Origin: Achromobacter sp. MFA1 R4
GTDB taxonomy: Bacteria > Pseudomonadota > Gammaproteobacteria > Burkholderiales > Burkholderiaceae_B
NCBI RefSeq assembly: GCF_900156745.1
Contig: NZ_LT707065.1
Location: 5,902,086-5,966,085 of the forward strand
Direction: 5' to 3'
DNA length: 64,000 nt
Position numbers and translations under genes: made by a program. Under the pieces are notes generated by a model. The model saw only the letters and a program-made list of their open reading frames with translations. It was not told where the DNA came from and ran no database searches. Numbering within the stretch: the first letter of the stretch is position 1; the number at the start of each line of letters is the position of its first letter. Below are positions 9,351 through 17,900 of this stretch, piece by piece.

Positions 9351-10094
9351 TCATTCGACCGTCTCCAAGTCCGGCTCCAGCAGGCGCCGCGCCGCGGTCC
9401 ATACCCGCTGCGTGTAGATCGGGGCGGTCGGCCGTTCGTACTGGCTCGCGGTGCGCTCGCACACCGCCTCCGACGGGAACACCAGCGGCGCGCCGGTCGA
9501 TTGCGCCTTGACCTGCGCCTGGCAGGCGCGCTCCAGGTAATAGATGTTGACGAAGGCCTCCGCCACCGACGAACCGGCCGCGAGCAGGCCGTGGTTGCGC
9601 AGGATCATGGCCTTGTGGGGTCCAAGACTGGCGACCAGGCTTTCACGCTCTTCCAGATCCAGCGCGATGCCCTGGTAGTCGTGATAGCCCAGCCGCTGGT
9701 AAAAGCGCAGCGCATGCTGGGTAATCGGCAACAGGCCGTCGCGCTGGCATGCCACCGCAATGCCATCGGCCGTGTGCGTATGCACCACGCAGGCCAGGTC
9801 ATGGCGCGCGGCATGCACCGCCGAATGAATGGTGAACCCCGCAGCGTTGACCATCTGGCTTTCGGCGTCGCCGGGATCGACCGGATTGCCCTCCAGGTCG
9901 ATCTTCACCAGATCCTGCGGACGCATCTCATGGAACAGCACGCCGTAGCGGTTGATCAGGAAATGGTTATCCGTGCCTGGGACCCGCGCACTGATGTGGG
10001 TGTCGATCAGGTCGGTCATGCGGAAGTGGGCGACAAGGCGGTACAACGCGGCCAGTTCGTCGCGCACGCGCGCTTCGTTTGCATCTTGAATCAT
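9351..10094 (-). CDS. Class II aldolase/adducin domain protein
   Basis: A 247-residue protein with the zinc-binding class II aldolase fold: HISARVPG, the HTHTADGIAVA motif giving two metal histidines, and a third histidine in LRNHGLLAAGSSVAEAFVNIYYLERACQAQ. Members include fuculose-phosphate aldolase and many uncharacterised catabolic enzymes. The N-terminal region LYRLVAHFRMTDLIDTHISARVP is typical of the large 'class II aldolase/adducin' group whose substrates are unknown. It is the last gene of the minus-strand operon, 18 bp after the PaiB-like gene. GGAG lies upstream of the ATG. Confidence 0.88.
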   Translation of the reverse strand: MIQDANEARVRDELAALYRLVAHFRMTDLIDTHISARVPGTDNHFLINRYGVLFHEMRPQDLVKIDLEGNPVDPGDAESQMVNAAGFTIHSAVHAARHDLACVVHTHTADGIAVACQRDGLLPITQHALRFYQRLGYHDYQGIALDLEERESLVASLGPHKAMILRNHGLLAAGSSVAEAFVNIYYLERACQAQVKAQSTGAPLVFPSEAVCERTASQYERPTAPIYTQRVWTAARRLLEPDLETVE

Positions 10095-10112
10095 GAGGGA
10101 CTCCGGTTGTGG

Positions 10113-10760
10113 TCAGGCTGGGCCGGCCGCCTGCGCCGCCAGATCAGGCTGGGCACGGATCAGTCGGGCAATGGCCAGACTGCCAGTGTCGCCCAGGCGC
10201 TCCAGTTCGCGTATCACCCCGAGGCGGTCGGCCACCGATTTGTCCTGATTCAGCTTCATTTTTCCTTCCAGCGTGCCGATGGGGATCTCCAGCGCCGCGA
10301 TCGCCTGCAGGCGCGGCGCCGTCAGGGATTCGCGCATGGACGGGAAGGTCCACTCGCCGCCCAGCGGCGCGTCATAGCGCGCGACCGTCTCGGAGAGCAC
10401 CGCGCGGATGGCCTCGGGCGCCTCGATCAGGCGCGGCGCGCCGCGCACATGGACCGCCGTGTAGTTCCAGGTGGGAAACGTCTGGCGGTTGACGTACCAG
10501 CTGGGCGAAATGAACGCGTGCGGTCCCTGGAAAAGCACCAGCGCCTGCGCGCCGCCCTGCAAGTCCCGCCATTGCGGGTTGGCGCGGGCCAGGTGGGTGA
10601 CCAGGACGCCCCGCCCGCCGTCGTCGCGCAGCAGGAACGGCAGATGCGTGGCATTCGCGCCTTCCGCGCCCACGGTCACCAGGGTGGCGAAACTGTGCGC
10701 ACGGATGAACGCGTGCAGCACGCCGATATCGGTTTCGGCATAGGCCGGCGGGGTATACAT
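10113..10760 (-). CDS. FMN-binding PaiB-like protein
   Basis: A 215-residue PaiB-family protein. MYTPPAYAETDIGVLHAFIRAHSFATLVT, ATHLPFLL, HLARANPQW and the strongly conserved FISPSWYVNRQTFPTWNYTAVHVRG segment identify it. The family adopts a split-barrel flavin-binding fold. B. subtilis PaiB is described as a negative regulator of sporulation and protease genes, but most members are probably flavoproteins of unknown activity. It sits 9 bp downstream of the hydrolase gene with GGAG at a good distance, clearly inside the operon. Confidence 0.88.
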   Translation of the reverse strand: MYTPPAYAETDIGVLHAFIRAHSFATLVTVGAEGANATHLPFLLRDDGGRGVLVTHLARANPQWRDLQGGAQALVLFQGPHAFISPSWYVNRQTFPTWNYTAVHVRGAPRLIEAPEAIRAVLSETVARYDAPLGGEWTFPSMRESLTAPRLQAIAALEIPIGTLEGKMKLNQDKSVADRLGVIRELERLGDTGSLAIARLIRAQPDLAAQAAGPA

Positions 10761-10769
10761 TGCGCGCTC

Positions 10770-11750
10770 CTAGGCCTTGGCGTGCAGCCAGCTCGCCGTG
10801 TCGTCGAACGCCTCGCCAGCCACCGCCGCGATCGATACGGCCTCCAGGAAGCTGTGCGCGGTGCCGGGGTAGACCTTGGACGCGACGTCCACGCCGGCTT
10901 CGCGCAGCTTGCGCTCCAGCTCGATGCTGTCGTCATGCAGCGGATCGCATTCGGTCACCACCAGCCACGCCGGCGGCAGGCCCGTCAGGTCGGCGCGCAG
11001 GATATCCACCCGGGGGTCGAAGAAGTCCTTGCCGTGGCGGATATGCATGCCGCGGAACCAGATCATCATGTGCAGCGACAGCCCGTATTCCCCCGCGCCG
11101 TAGCGGACGACGGAATTGCGGAACAGGTTGCTGCCGAAGCCGCCGTAGTTCAGCACCAGCCCCTTGATGAGTGGGGTGCCCTCGTCGCGCAGCGTCAGCG
11201 CCGTGCCCATGGACAGATTGGCGCCGGCGGAATCGCCGCCCACGAAGATCTGGCCCGCGTCGATGTCCAGGTCGGATGCCGACGCGGCGATCCAGCGCAG
11301 CACGTCCACGCACTCCTCCAGCGGCTGGGGAAACTTGGCTTCCGGCGCGCGGGTGTAGTCCACGCCGACGACCACGATCCCGGCCCGCTCGGCGTACTCG
11401 CGCATTACGCGGTCATGCGTATCGATGCTGAACAGCACAAAGCCGCCGCCGTGGATGTACATGAAGGCGCCGGGCAGCCGGCGCTGCGCCGGGTAATAGA
11501 CGCGCACGCGCACCTGGCCGTGCCGCGTCGTGACTTGGCGCTCATCGGTGCGCGCCATGGCGGGACCGCCCTGGGCCCACGGCAGCCGCACCTTTTCGGC
11601 GTTGGCGCGGCCCTGCTCGATGGACAGGGTGTCGCGGCGCGGATACTGGGAAGCGTCCGCCGCCATGCGCTTCAGGAATTCTGCGATCTGCGGGTCCAGG
11701 GGCGCGGGCGCGCCGGTCGGAATGGTGAACGCGGGGTCATCAAAATACAT
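10770..11750 (-). CDS. Alpha/beta hydrolase, hormone-sensitive-lipase family
   Basis: A 326-residue esterase-like hydrolase. The oxyanion-hole motif HGGG is at 100-103, the nucleophile Ser174 lies in GGDSAG, and the likely remaining triad members are Asp269 (ECDPLHDD) and His299 (GTAHSF). These are the hallmarks of HSL-family carboxylesterases acting on short-chain esters or amides. No signal peptide is visible, so it is cytoplasmic. It lies between the hydroxyacid dehydrogenase and the PaiB-like gene in the peptide-importer operon, suggesting hydrolysis of an imported ester or amide. Confidence 0.88.
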   Translation of the reverse strand: MYFDDPAFTIPTGAPAPLDPQIAEFLKRMAADASQYPRRDTLSIEQGRANAEKVRLPWAQGGPAMARTDERQVTTRHGQVRVRVYYPAQRRLPGAFMYIHGGGFVLFSIDTHDRVMREYAERAGIVVVGVDYTRAPEAKFPQPLEECVDVLRWIAASASDLDIDAGQIFVGGDSAGANLSMGTALTLRDEGTPLIKGLVLNYGGFGSNLFRNSVVRYGAGEYGLSLHMMIWFRGMHIRHGKDFFDPRVDILRADLTGLPPAWLVVTECDPLHDDSIELERKLREAGVDVASKVYPGTAHSFLEAVSIAAVAGEAFDDTASWLHAKA

Positions 11751-11792
11751 GGAAGTTTCTCGTCTAGGGTTGGCAATCGGATAACGGGCTGG

Positions 11793-11824
11793 GCTGATGG
11801 GCTGATGAGCTGATGGGCTGTCGG
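11793..11824. repeat. Short 8-bp tandem repeat between operon genes
   Basis: Four head-to-tail copies of an octamer (GCTGATGG, GCTGATGA, GCTGATGG, GCTGTCGG) fill part of the 76-bp gap between the dehydrogenase and hydrolase genes. The array abuts the dehydrogenase stop codon. No function is evident; it looks like slippage expansion. Confidence 0.6.
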
Positions 11825-11826
11825 AG

Positions 11827-12753
11827 TCAGTAGCCGCGCGTCAGGTCCACCGCGTTGGCCAGGGCTTGGCCCTGCCCGAGGCGGCGGATATTGGCCACGA
11901 CCTGCTCGGCCACGGTGGCGGGCGCCGGCATGGTGGCCATGTGCGGGGTCACGATCACGCCGGGCGTGGACCACAGCGGATTGGCCGAATCCAGCGGCTC
12001 CTGGGCAAACACGTCCAGGACCGCCCCGCGCAATTGCCCGCCGGCCAGCGCGTCGATCAGGTCCGCCTCGACCAGGTGTTCGCCGCGGCCGCAATTGACC
12101 ACCGCCGCGCCTTGCGGCAGGGCGTCGAACGTGCGCCGGTTCAGGATGCCGCGGGTGGCGCGGGTCAGCGGCACCAGGCACACCAATATGTCGGTGTTGG
12201 CAAGAAACGCCTCGAAAGCGCCCTCGCCCGCATAGACGCGCACGCCCTCGATCTGCCGGGGCGTGCGCGACCACCCATTGACGGCATAGCCCAGCCCCGG
12301 CAGCACGGCGGCGATCGCGCCGCCCAGCTCGCCCAGGCCCATCAGGCCGACCCGGCATTGCGAGGCGGGTGTCTGCGCGGGACGGTGCCAGCGCGCGGCG
12401 CGCTGGTTGGACAGCGCCAGATCCAGTCTGCGATGGAAGGTCAGCACGCACCACAGCACGTACTGCAGCATCCCCTGCGCCAGTTGCGGATCCACCACGC
12501 GGCAGACCGGCAGCCCGCGCGTGCGCTGGCCGTCCAGCAGGTTGTCCACGCCGGCGGCGATGCTGTGGATCAGTTTCAGGTTGGGCATGTCGTCATACAC
12601 GCCCTCGGGCGGATTCCAGCACACCGCCACGTCGGCCTGCAGGCTGCGCGGGTCGGGCCAGACGGCAACGTCCAGCTCGGGCGCCAGGCCCTGCAACAGG
12701 GGCTGGAAGTAGGAAAGATTGGCCGACCGGCTCAATAAGGCAACGCGTGTCAT
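11827..12753 (-). CDS. D-2-hydroxyacid dehydrogenase (GhrA-like glyoxylate/hydroxypyruvate reductase)
   Basis: A 308-residue NAD(P)-dependent dehydrogenase. The nucleotide-binding motif GLGELG is at 139-144. Catalytic residues are Arg223 (NCGRGEHLVEADL), Glu252 (DVFAQEPL) and His271 (VTPHMAT). Length and motif spacing match GhrA, which reduces glyoxylate and hydroxypyruvate. The start MTRVALLSR (12753) is 11 bp after the ABC ATPase stop codon. In this operon it probably reduces or oxidises a 2-oxo/2-hydroxy acid released from the imported compound. Confidence 0.9.
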   Translation of the reverse strand: MTRVALLSRSANLSYFQPLLQGLAPELDVAVWPDPRSLQADVAVCWNPPEGVYDDMPNLKLIHSIAAGVDNLLDGQRTRGLPVCRVVDPQLAQGMLQYVLWCVLTFHRRLDLALSNQRAARWHRPAQTPASQCRVGLMGLGELGGAIAAVLPGLGYAVNGWSRTPRQIEGVRVYAGEGAFEAFLANTDILVCLVPLTRATRGILNRRTFDALPQGAAVVNCGRGEHLVEADLIDALAGGQLRGAVLDVFAQEPLDSANPLWSTPGVIVTPHMATMPAPATVAEQVVANIRRLGQGQALANAVDLTRGY

Positions 12754-12764
12754 CGCCGTCTCCT

Positions 12765-14417
12765 TCAAGCGCCGGCCAGGGCCAGGCCGGGCGCGCAGCG
12801 GCTGCCCAGCCCTTCCTTGCCGGGGATGGCGGCCAGCAGTTCCTGGGTGTAGGCGCTGCCCGGCCGCGTGAAGATCTGTTCGGCGGGGCCGATCTCCATG
12901 ACGCGGCCGCGCTGCATCACCGCAATGCGATGGCACAGCCTGGCCGCCACGCGCAGGTCGTGGGTGATGAAGATCATGCTCAGGTTCAACTGCGCGCGGA
13001 TCCGTTCCAGCAGATCCAGGATCTGGGCCTGCACGGACACGTCCAGCGCCGACACCGCCTCGTCGGCAATCAGGATCTCGGGCTCCATCATCAGCGCCCG
13101 CGCGATCGAAATCCGCTGGCGCTGGCCCCCGGAGAACTCGTGCGGGTATCGCTTGAGCGCGCTGTCGTCGATGCTGACCAGCGCCAGCATGTCGCGCATC
13201 CGCGCCTGCACGCGCGCCGGATCCTCGCCGTAGTTCAGCGGTCCCTCCGAGAGCGTCGCTTCGATGGTCAGGCGCGGATTGAACGAGCGGTAAGGGTCCT
13301 GGAACACCATCTGGATGCGTTTGCACCACTGCCGCCAGGCCGCGCGGGACAGGTGCGACACATCTTCGCCGTTCATGACGATGCGCCCGGACGTGGGGCG
13401 CGCGAAGTGCGCCAGGCAACGCCCCAGCGTGGTCTTGCCCGACCCCGATTCGCCGACGATGCCCAGCGTTTCGCCACGGGCCAGGGACAGCGAGACGCCG
13501 TCCAGCGCGTTGACCTCGCGGCGTTTGGCGCGCAACAGGCTGGACGTCACGAAGCGCATGCCCAGGTTCTCGACCGAGATGACGGGGTCGCCGTCGGGCA
13601 GGAGCGCGCCGGCGCCGAACTGCCCCCGGGGCACGGCGTCGATCAGCTTGCGGGTATACGGATGCTGGGGATTGGCCAGCACCTCGTCGGCAGCGCCGGT
13701 CTCGACGATGCGGCCGTGCTGCATCACGATCACCCGGTCCGCGATCTCGGCCACCACGTCGAAGTCGTGCGTGATGAACAGGATGCCGGTGTCGTGGCGC
13801 TCGCGCAGGCCGTGCAGCAGGCGCAGCACCTGGGCCTGGGACGTCACGTCCAGGGCGGTGGTCGGTTCGTCGGCAATGATCAGCGCCGGCTCCATCGCCA
13901 GCGCCATGGCGATCATCACCCGCTGGCGCTGCCCCCCCGACAACTGGTGCGGAAAGGCGTGGCGCAGCGTCTCGGGCGAAGGCAGCCGCATGTCGGCCAG
14001 CAGGGCCAGCACGCGCTGGTCGACGTCCCGGCGCGACAGCGACGGACCATGGAACTGGAAGATCTCGGCGATCTGCTCGCCCACCTGCATCAGCGGGTTC
14101 AGGGCCGTCATCGGCTCCTGGAAGATCATTGCCATCCGGTCGCCCCGCAGGGCGCGCAGTTCGGCCAGGGAGGCGTGCGTGATGTCCCGGCCGGACAGCA
14201 GGATCTGGCCACTTTCGAGCGTCAGCGCATGCTTGGGCAGCAGGCCCATGACGGCGCTGGCCGTGACGGATTTGCCAGAGCCGGATTCGCCGACGATGCA
14301 TACGATTTCGCGCGGATTGACGGTAAGCGCGATGCCCTCGGCGGCATACCGCCGGTCGCCGGCGCCGGGCAGTCTGACCTTCAGGTCGCGGATTTCCAGG
14401 ATGGGTGTGGAAGACAT
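12765..14417 (-). CDS. Tandem ATPase of a peptide/glutathione-type ABC importer (DppD-DppF fusion)
   Basis: A 550-residue protein with two complete ABC nucleotide-binding domains. NBD1 has GESGSGKS, SGGQRQRVMIAMAL and IIADEPTTALD. NBD2 has GESGSGKT, SGGQRQRISIARAL and LIADEAVSALD. Each is followed by the oligopeptide-binding C-terminal extension. The DppD and DppF ATPases are fused, as in GsiA and YejF. The start MSSTPILEI (14417) is 5 bp beyond the permease stop codon. It energises import through the two permeases directly upstream. Confidence 0.93.
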   Translation of the reverse strand: MSSTPILEIRDLKVRLPGAGDRRYAAEGIALTVNPREIVCIVGESGSGKSVTASAVMGLLPKHALTLESGQILLSGRDITHASLAELRALRGDRMAMIFQEPMTALNPLMQVGEQIAEIFQFHGPSLSRRDVDQRVLALLADMRLPSPETLRHAFPHQLSGGQRQRVMIAMALAMEPALIIADEPTTALDVTSQAQVLRLLHGLRERHDTGILFITHDFDVVAEIADRVIVMQHGRIVETGAADEVLANPQHPYTRKLIDAVPRGQFGAGALLPDGDPVISVENLGMRFVTSSLLRAKRREVNALDGVSLSLARGETLGIVGESGSGKTTLGRCLAHFARPTSGRIVMNGEDVSHLSRAAWRQWCKRIQMVFQDPYRSFNPRLTIEATLSEGPLNYGEDPARVQARMRDMLALVSIDDSALKRYPHEFSGGQRQRISIARALMMEPEILIADEAVSALDVSVQAQILDLLERIRAQLNLSMIFITHDLRVAARLCHRIAVMQRGRVMEIGPAEQIFTRPGSAYTQELLAAIPGKEGLGSRCAPGLALAGA

Positions 14418-14422
14418 CGGCT

Positions 14423-15286
14423 TCAGCCCTTGCGTTGGCGCGCCATGCGCGGGTCCAGGCGGTCGCGCAGCGCGTCGCCGAACAGGTTCACGGACAGGAT
14501 CAGCAGCGCCAGGAAGACACCCGGAAACAGGACGATCCACGGCGCGCGCTGGAAGAACGCGCGACCCTCGGAAATGATGCTGCCCAGGCTGGGGATCTCG
14601 GGCGGAAAGCCCAGTCCCAGGAATCCCAGCACGGCTTCGATCAGGATGGCCGACGCGCAGATGAACGTGGCCTGCACCACCAGCGGATTGATCGTGCTGG
14701 GCAGGACGTGGCGCCACAGCACGCGCCACGTCGGGGTGCCCATGCCAAGCGAGGCTTCGACATAGGGCTCCTCGCGCACCGACAGCACCACGCTGCGCAC
14801 CAGCCGGGCCACGCGCGGAATCTCCGGAATGGCGATGGCCGTCACCATGGTCGGGATGGTCGCCCCGCCCAGGGCCACCATGGCAATGGCCAGCAGCAGG
14901 CCGGGAATGGCCATGATGCCGTCGATGATGCGCATGACCACCGCGTCGAGCCTGCGGAAGTAGCCTGCCAGCAGGCCGAGCAACAGACCGGCGCACACCG
15001 AGATCACGCTGACCAGGGCGGCCAGCGTGATCGACAGGCGTCCGCCGTACAGCACGCGCGAGAACAGGTCGCGGCCCAGCGAATCGGTGCCCAGCAGGTA
15101 TTCCAGGCTGACCGGCTTGAGCCGCATCCGGGGAGCCAGCGTGGCCGGATCGTGCCAGGTGATGAGGGGCGCCAGCATCGCCAGCCCTACCAGGGCCACC
15201 AACAGCGCGAGGCCGGTGAACATCAGCGGATCGCGCGTCAGCGCGGGCCAGAACGAGCGGGGTCGGTCCAAAACGGTTGTGTTCAT
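14423..15286 (-). CDS. Peptide-type ABC importer permease (DppC-like)
   Basis: A 287-residue inner-membrane permease with a hydrophobic segment near 24-45, the LGTDSLGRDLFSRVLYGGRLS motif of DppC/OppC proteins, and the EAA loop EASLGMGTPTWRVLWRHVLPSTINPL. About six transmembrane helices are expected. The start is MNTTVLDRP (15286), 8 bp after the DppB-like gene. It forms the heterodimeric channel with that partner. Confidence 0.92.
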   Translation of the reverse strand: MNTTVLDRPRSFWPALTRDPLMFTGLALLVALVGLAMLAPLITWHDPATLAPRMRLKPVSLEYLLGTDSLGRDLFSRVLYGGRLSITLAALVSVISVCAGLLLGLLAGYFRRLDAVVMRIIDGIMAIPGLLLAIAMVALGGATIPTMVTAIAIPEIPRVARLVRSVVLSVREEPYVEASLGMGTPTWRVLWRHVLPSTINPLVVQATFICASAILIEAVLGFLGLGFPPEIPSLGSIISEGRAFFQRAPWIVLFPGVFLALLILSVNLFGDALRDRLDPRMARQRKG

Positions 15287-15294
15287 GTCCGGCC

Positions 15295-16236
15295 TCAATA
15301 GCGGATGCGCGGATCGAGGACCACGTAAAGCAGGTCGATCGCCAGGTTGATGAAGACATACACGAACGAAAAGAACAGGATCGTGCCCTGCACCACCGGA
15401 TAGTCGCGCGCCAGCACGGCGTCGACGATCAGGCGCCCGACGCCCGGAATGTTGAAGATGGTTTCGGTGACGACCACGCCGCTGATGAGCGTGGTGAGCG
15501 CCAGGCCGATGACGGTCACGATGGGCACCGCGGCGTTGCGCAAGGCATGGCGATACAGGACATAGCGTTCGGGCACCCCCTTGGCGCGCGCCGTGCGCAC
15601 GAAGTCCTCGCCCAGCACTTCCAGCATGCTGCCCCGCGTGATGCGGGTGATCAGCGCCACGAACACCGTCGCCAGCGTGATGGTCGGCAGGGCCATGTGG
15701 TACAGAAACGTGCCAAAGCCCGAGGCCAGCTCCGCGTAGCCCTGCACCGGCAGCCAATTGAGCTTCACCGAAAACACCAGGATCAGCAGATAGCCGACCA
15801 CGAACGCCGGCACCGAGAACGCCAGCACCGTCAACGCCAGGGTGATGCGGTCGAACAGGCCCTTGTGCCACCACGCCGAGAAGACCCCCAGCGGAATCGC
15901 GGCGCAGATGGTCAGCAGGATCGCGCAGATCGCCAGCGCCATCGTCGGGCCCAGCCGCTGGCCGATCAGGGTCGCCACCGGGTCCTTGGAAATGATCGAG
16001 GAACCCAGGTCGCCCTTGAGCAATGCGCCCATGGCCAGCAGGTACTGCGTGGGCAGCGGTCGATCCAGGCCCATTTCGGCGCGGACCTCCGCCACGGCCT
16101 GCTCGCTGGCCATGTCGCCGGCGATGACGCGGGCGGGGTCGCCCGGCGCCAGCCGCAACAGCAGGAACACCACGGTGGCCACCACCAGCATCACGGGGAT
16201 GGCGGCCAGCACGCGCTTGAAGATCAGGTTGAGCAT
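15295..16236 (-). CDS. Peptide-type ABC importer permease (DppB-like)
   Basis: A 313-residue inner-membrane permease. It begins with the typical MLNLIFKRVLAAIPVMLVVA helix, then FLLLRLAPGDPARVIAG, an EAA loop (RTARAKGVPERYVLYRHALRNAAVPIVT) and the closing LDPRIRY. This is the DppB/OppB/GsiC family. It lies 18 bp after the binding-protein gene in a five-gene importer set. Confidence 0.93.
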   Translation of the reverse strand: MLNLIFKRVLAAIPVMLVVATVVFLLLRLAPGDPARVIAGDMASEQAVAEVRAEMGLDRPLPTQYLLAMGALLKGDLGSSIISKDPVATLIGQRLGPTMALAICAILLTICAAIPLGVFSAWWHKGLFDRITLALTVLAFSVPAFVVGYLLILVFSVKLNWLPVQGYAELASGFGTFLYHMALPTITLATVFVALITRITRGSMLEVLGEDFVRTARAKGVPERYVLYRHALRNAAVPIVTVIGLALTTLISGVVVTETIFNIPGVGRLIVDAVLARDYPVVQGTILFFSFVYVFINLAIDLLYVVLDPRIRY

Positions 16237-16254
16237 GATGGAGATCCCCTTGCG

Positions 16255-17838
16255 CTACTTGGGCGAGGTCCAGAAGAGCGGAATCGGCGCGTCGACCAGA
16301 TCGGCGAACTTGGCGTTGTATCCCTTGAACTTGGAATACCCGCCCAGCGGCACATACATCACCTGCTCGTAATTGCGGCGCTGGATCGCCAGGGCCAGTT
16401 CGCGGCGCTCGTCCTCGCTGCGGGCGGCGGCGAAGCGGTTGCGCAGGGAGTCCATGACCTCGTCGTGGGTCCAGCCGGGATAAGTGGTGCCGGCGCGCCC
16501 GTCCAGGTTGGGATTGCCCACGGCCGAGATCAGGTCCAGGCTGGACATGTTGGACTGGAAGATGCTCCAGCCGCCTTCGTCCACGCCCTCCTTTTTGCTG
16601 CGGCGGCTGAGCAGCGTGGCCCAGTCCATCGACTGGATCTCGACGTTCATGCCGATGCTGCGCAGGGCCTGCGCCGTGACGGGCGCGATGTTGGCGAAGA
16701 TGGGCAGGTCGGTCGGATGCAGCACCACGACCTTTTCACCGGCATAACCGCTTTCCTTGAGCAGCTTGCGGGCGTGCGCCAGGTCCGGCGCCTTGATCTG
16801 CGTGGCGCCTTCCTCGGACGCATAGGGCGACACGCAGGTCAGGACCGCGCCGCACACCTGGTAGACCTCGGGGTCACCGATCTGCGCATCCAGGTAATCC
16901 TGCTGGTAAAGGGCCGCCAGCGCCGCCCGCCGCACCTTCACATTGTTGAAAGGCGCCTGCAGCCAATTCATCCTCAGGGTGAACATGTTGGAGTTCTTGC
17001 CATAGGATTTCAACGCGATGCCCTTGGCGTCCTTCAACTGCGGCATCAGATCCGGCGGCACATCCTCCAGAAAGTCGATCTCGCCGTTACGCAGGGCATT
17101 CACCGCTGTCTGGCTGTCCGGGATGTTGACCAATTCCAGCCGGTCGACCTTGGCGACCTTGCCGCCCGCGAACGCGCTAGCGGGTTCCTTGCGCGGCACG
17201 TAGCCGGCGAACTTCACATAGGTGGCCTTTACGCCCGCCTGGAAGTCAGCCTGCACGAATCGATACGGGCCCGATCCCACGGTCTCGGTAATTGCCTGGG
17301 AGGCCGGCGCGGAGGCGATGCGCTTGGGCATGATGAAAGGCACCGGCGAGCTTTCCTTTGCCAGCGATTCCAGCACCAGGCCATAAGGGGTCTTGAGCTT
17401 CAGCGTGAAGGTGTCCGCGCCCGACGCGGCCAGCTCCGCCGTGGCGTTCTTGAGCCGATTGCCGATCGTGGCATCGCCGGCCTCCCAGCGCTGCAGGGAC
17501 GCGACCACGTCGTCGGCCGTCACCGGCGCGCCGTCATGGAAGACCAGCCCCGGACGCAACTTGAAGGTATAGGCCATGCCGTCTTCAGATACCGTCCACG
17601 AGTCCACCATCTGCGGCTGCGGACGGCCCGCGGCATCCATGGAGAACAGCGTGTCGTACACCAGATAGCCGTGGTTGCGCGTTACATAGGCCGAGGTCAG
17701 GATCGGGTCCAGCACGCGCAGCGGCGCATGCATCACGAACTTGGCGGAGGTCTCGGCCTGGCTGGCGGTGGGCGCCGCAGCCAGCGGGCCCGCCACGGCC
17801 AGGAACATGGCTGCGGAAAACATAAAGGATCGTTTCAT
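16255..17838 (-). CDS. Peptide-type ABC importer periplasmic substrate-binding protein (SBP family 5)
   Basis: A 527-residue periplasmic protein. The N-terminus MKRSFMFSAAMFLAVAGPLAAAP is a signal peptide, with cleavage probably near SQA-ETSA. YTFKLRPGLVFHDGAPVTADDVVASLQRW is the family 5 (DppA/OppA/GsiB) signature. These proteins bind peptides, glutathione, opines or related amides. AGGGGAAG lies just before the ATG. The gene is 62 bp after the amidase gene, so amidase and importer are probably co-transcribed; the cargo may be an amide-bonded compound. Confidence 0.93.
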   Translation of the reverse strand: MKRSFMFSAAMFLAVAGPLAAAPTASQAETSAKFVMHAPLRVLDPILTSAYVTRNHGYLVYDTLFSMDAAGRPQPQMVDSWTVSEDGMAYTFKLRPGLVFHDGAPVTADDVVASLQRWEAGDATIGNRLKNATAELAASGADTFTLKLKTPYGLVLESLAKESSPVPFIMPKRIASAPASQAITETVGSGPYRFVQADFQAGVKATYVKFAGYVPRKEPASAFAGGKVAKVDRLELVNIPDSQTAVNALRNGEIDFLEDVPPDLMPQLKDAKGIALKSYGKNSNMFTLRMNWLQAPFNNVKVRRAALAALYQQDYLDAQIGDPEVYQVCGAVLTCVSPYASEEGATQIKAPDLAHARKLLKESGYAGEKVVVLHPTDLPIFANIAPVTAQALRSIGMNVEIQSMDWATLLSRRSKKEGVDEGGWSIFQSNMSSLDLISAVGNPNLDGRAGTTYPGWTHDEVMDSLRNRFAAARSEDERRELALAIQRRNYEQVMYVPLGGYSKFKGYNAKFADLVDAPIPLFWTSPK

Positions 17839-17900
17839 TTCTTCCCCTTGTGTGATTTGGTACGGCGCCGCCGGATCGTGCCGGCGGACCGCGATGCCGA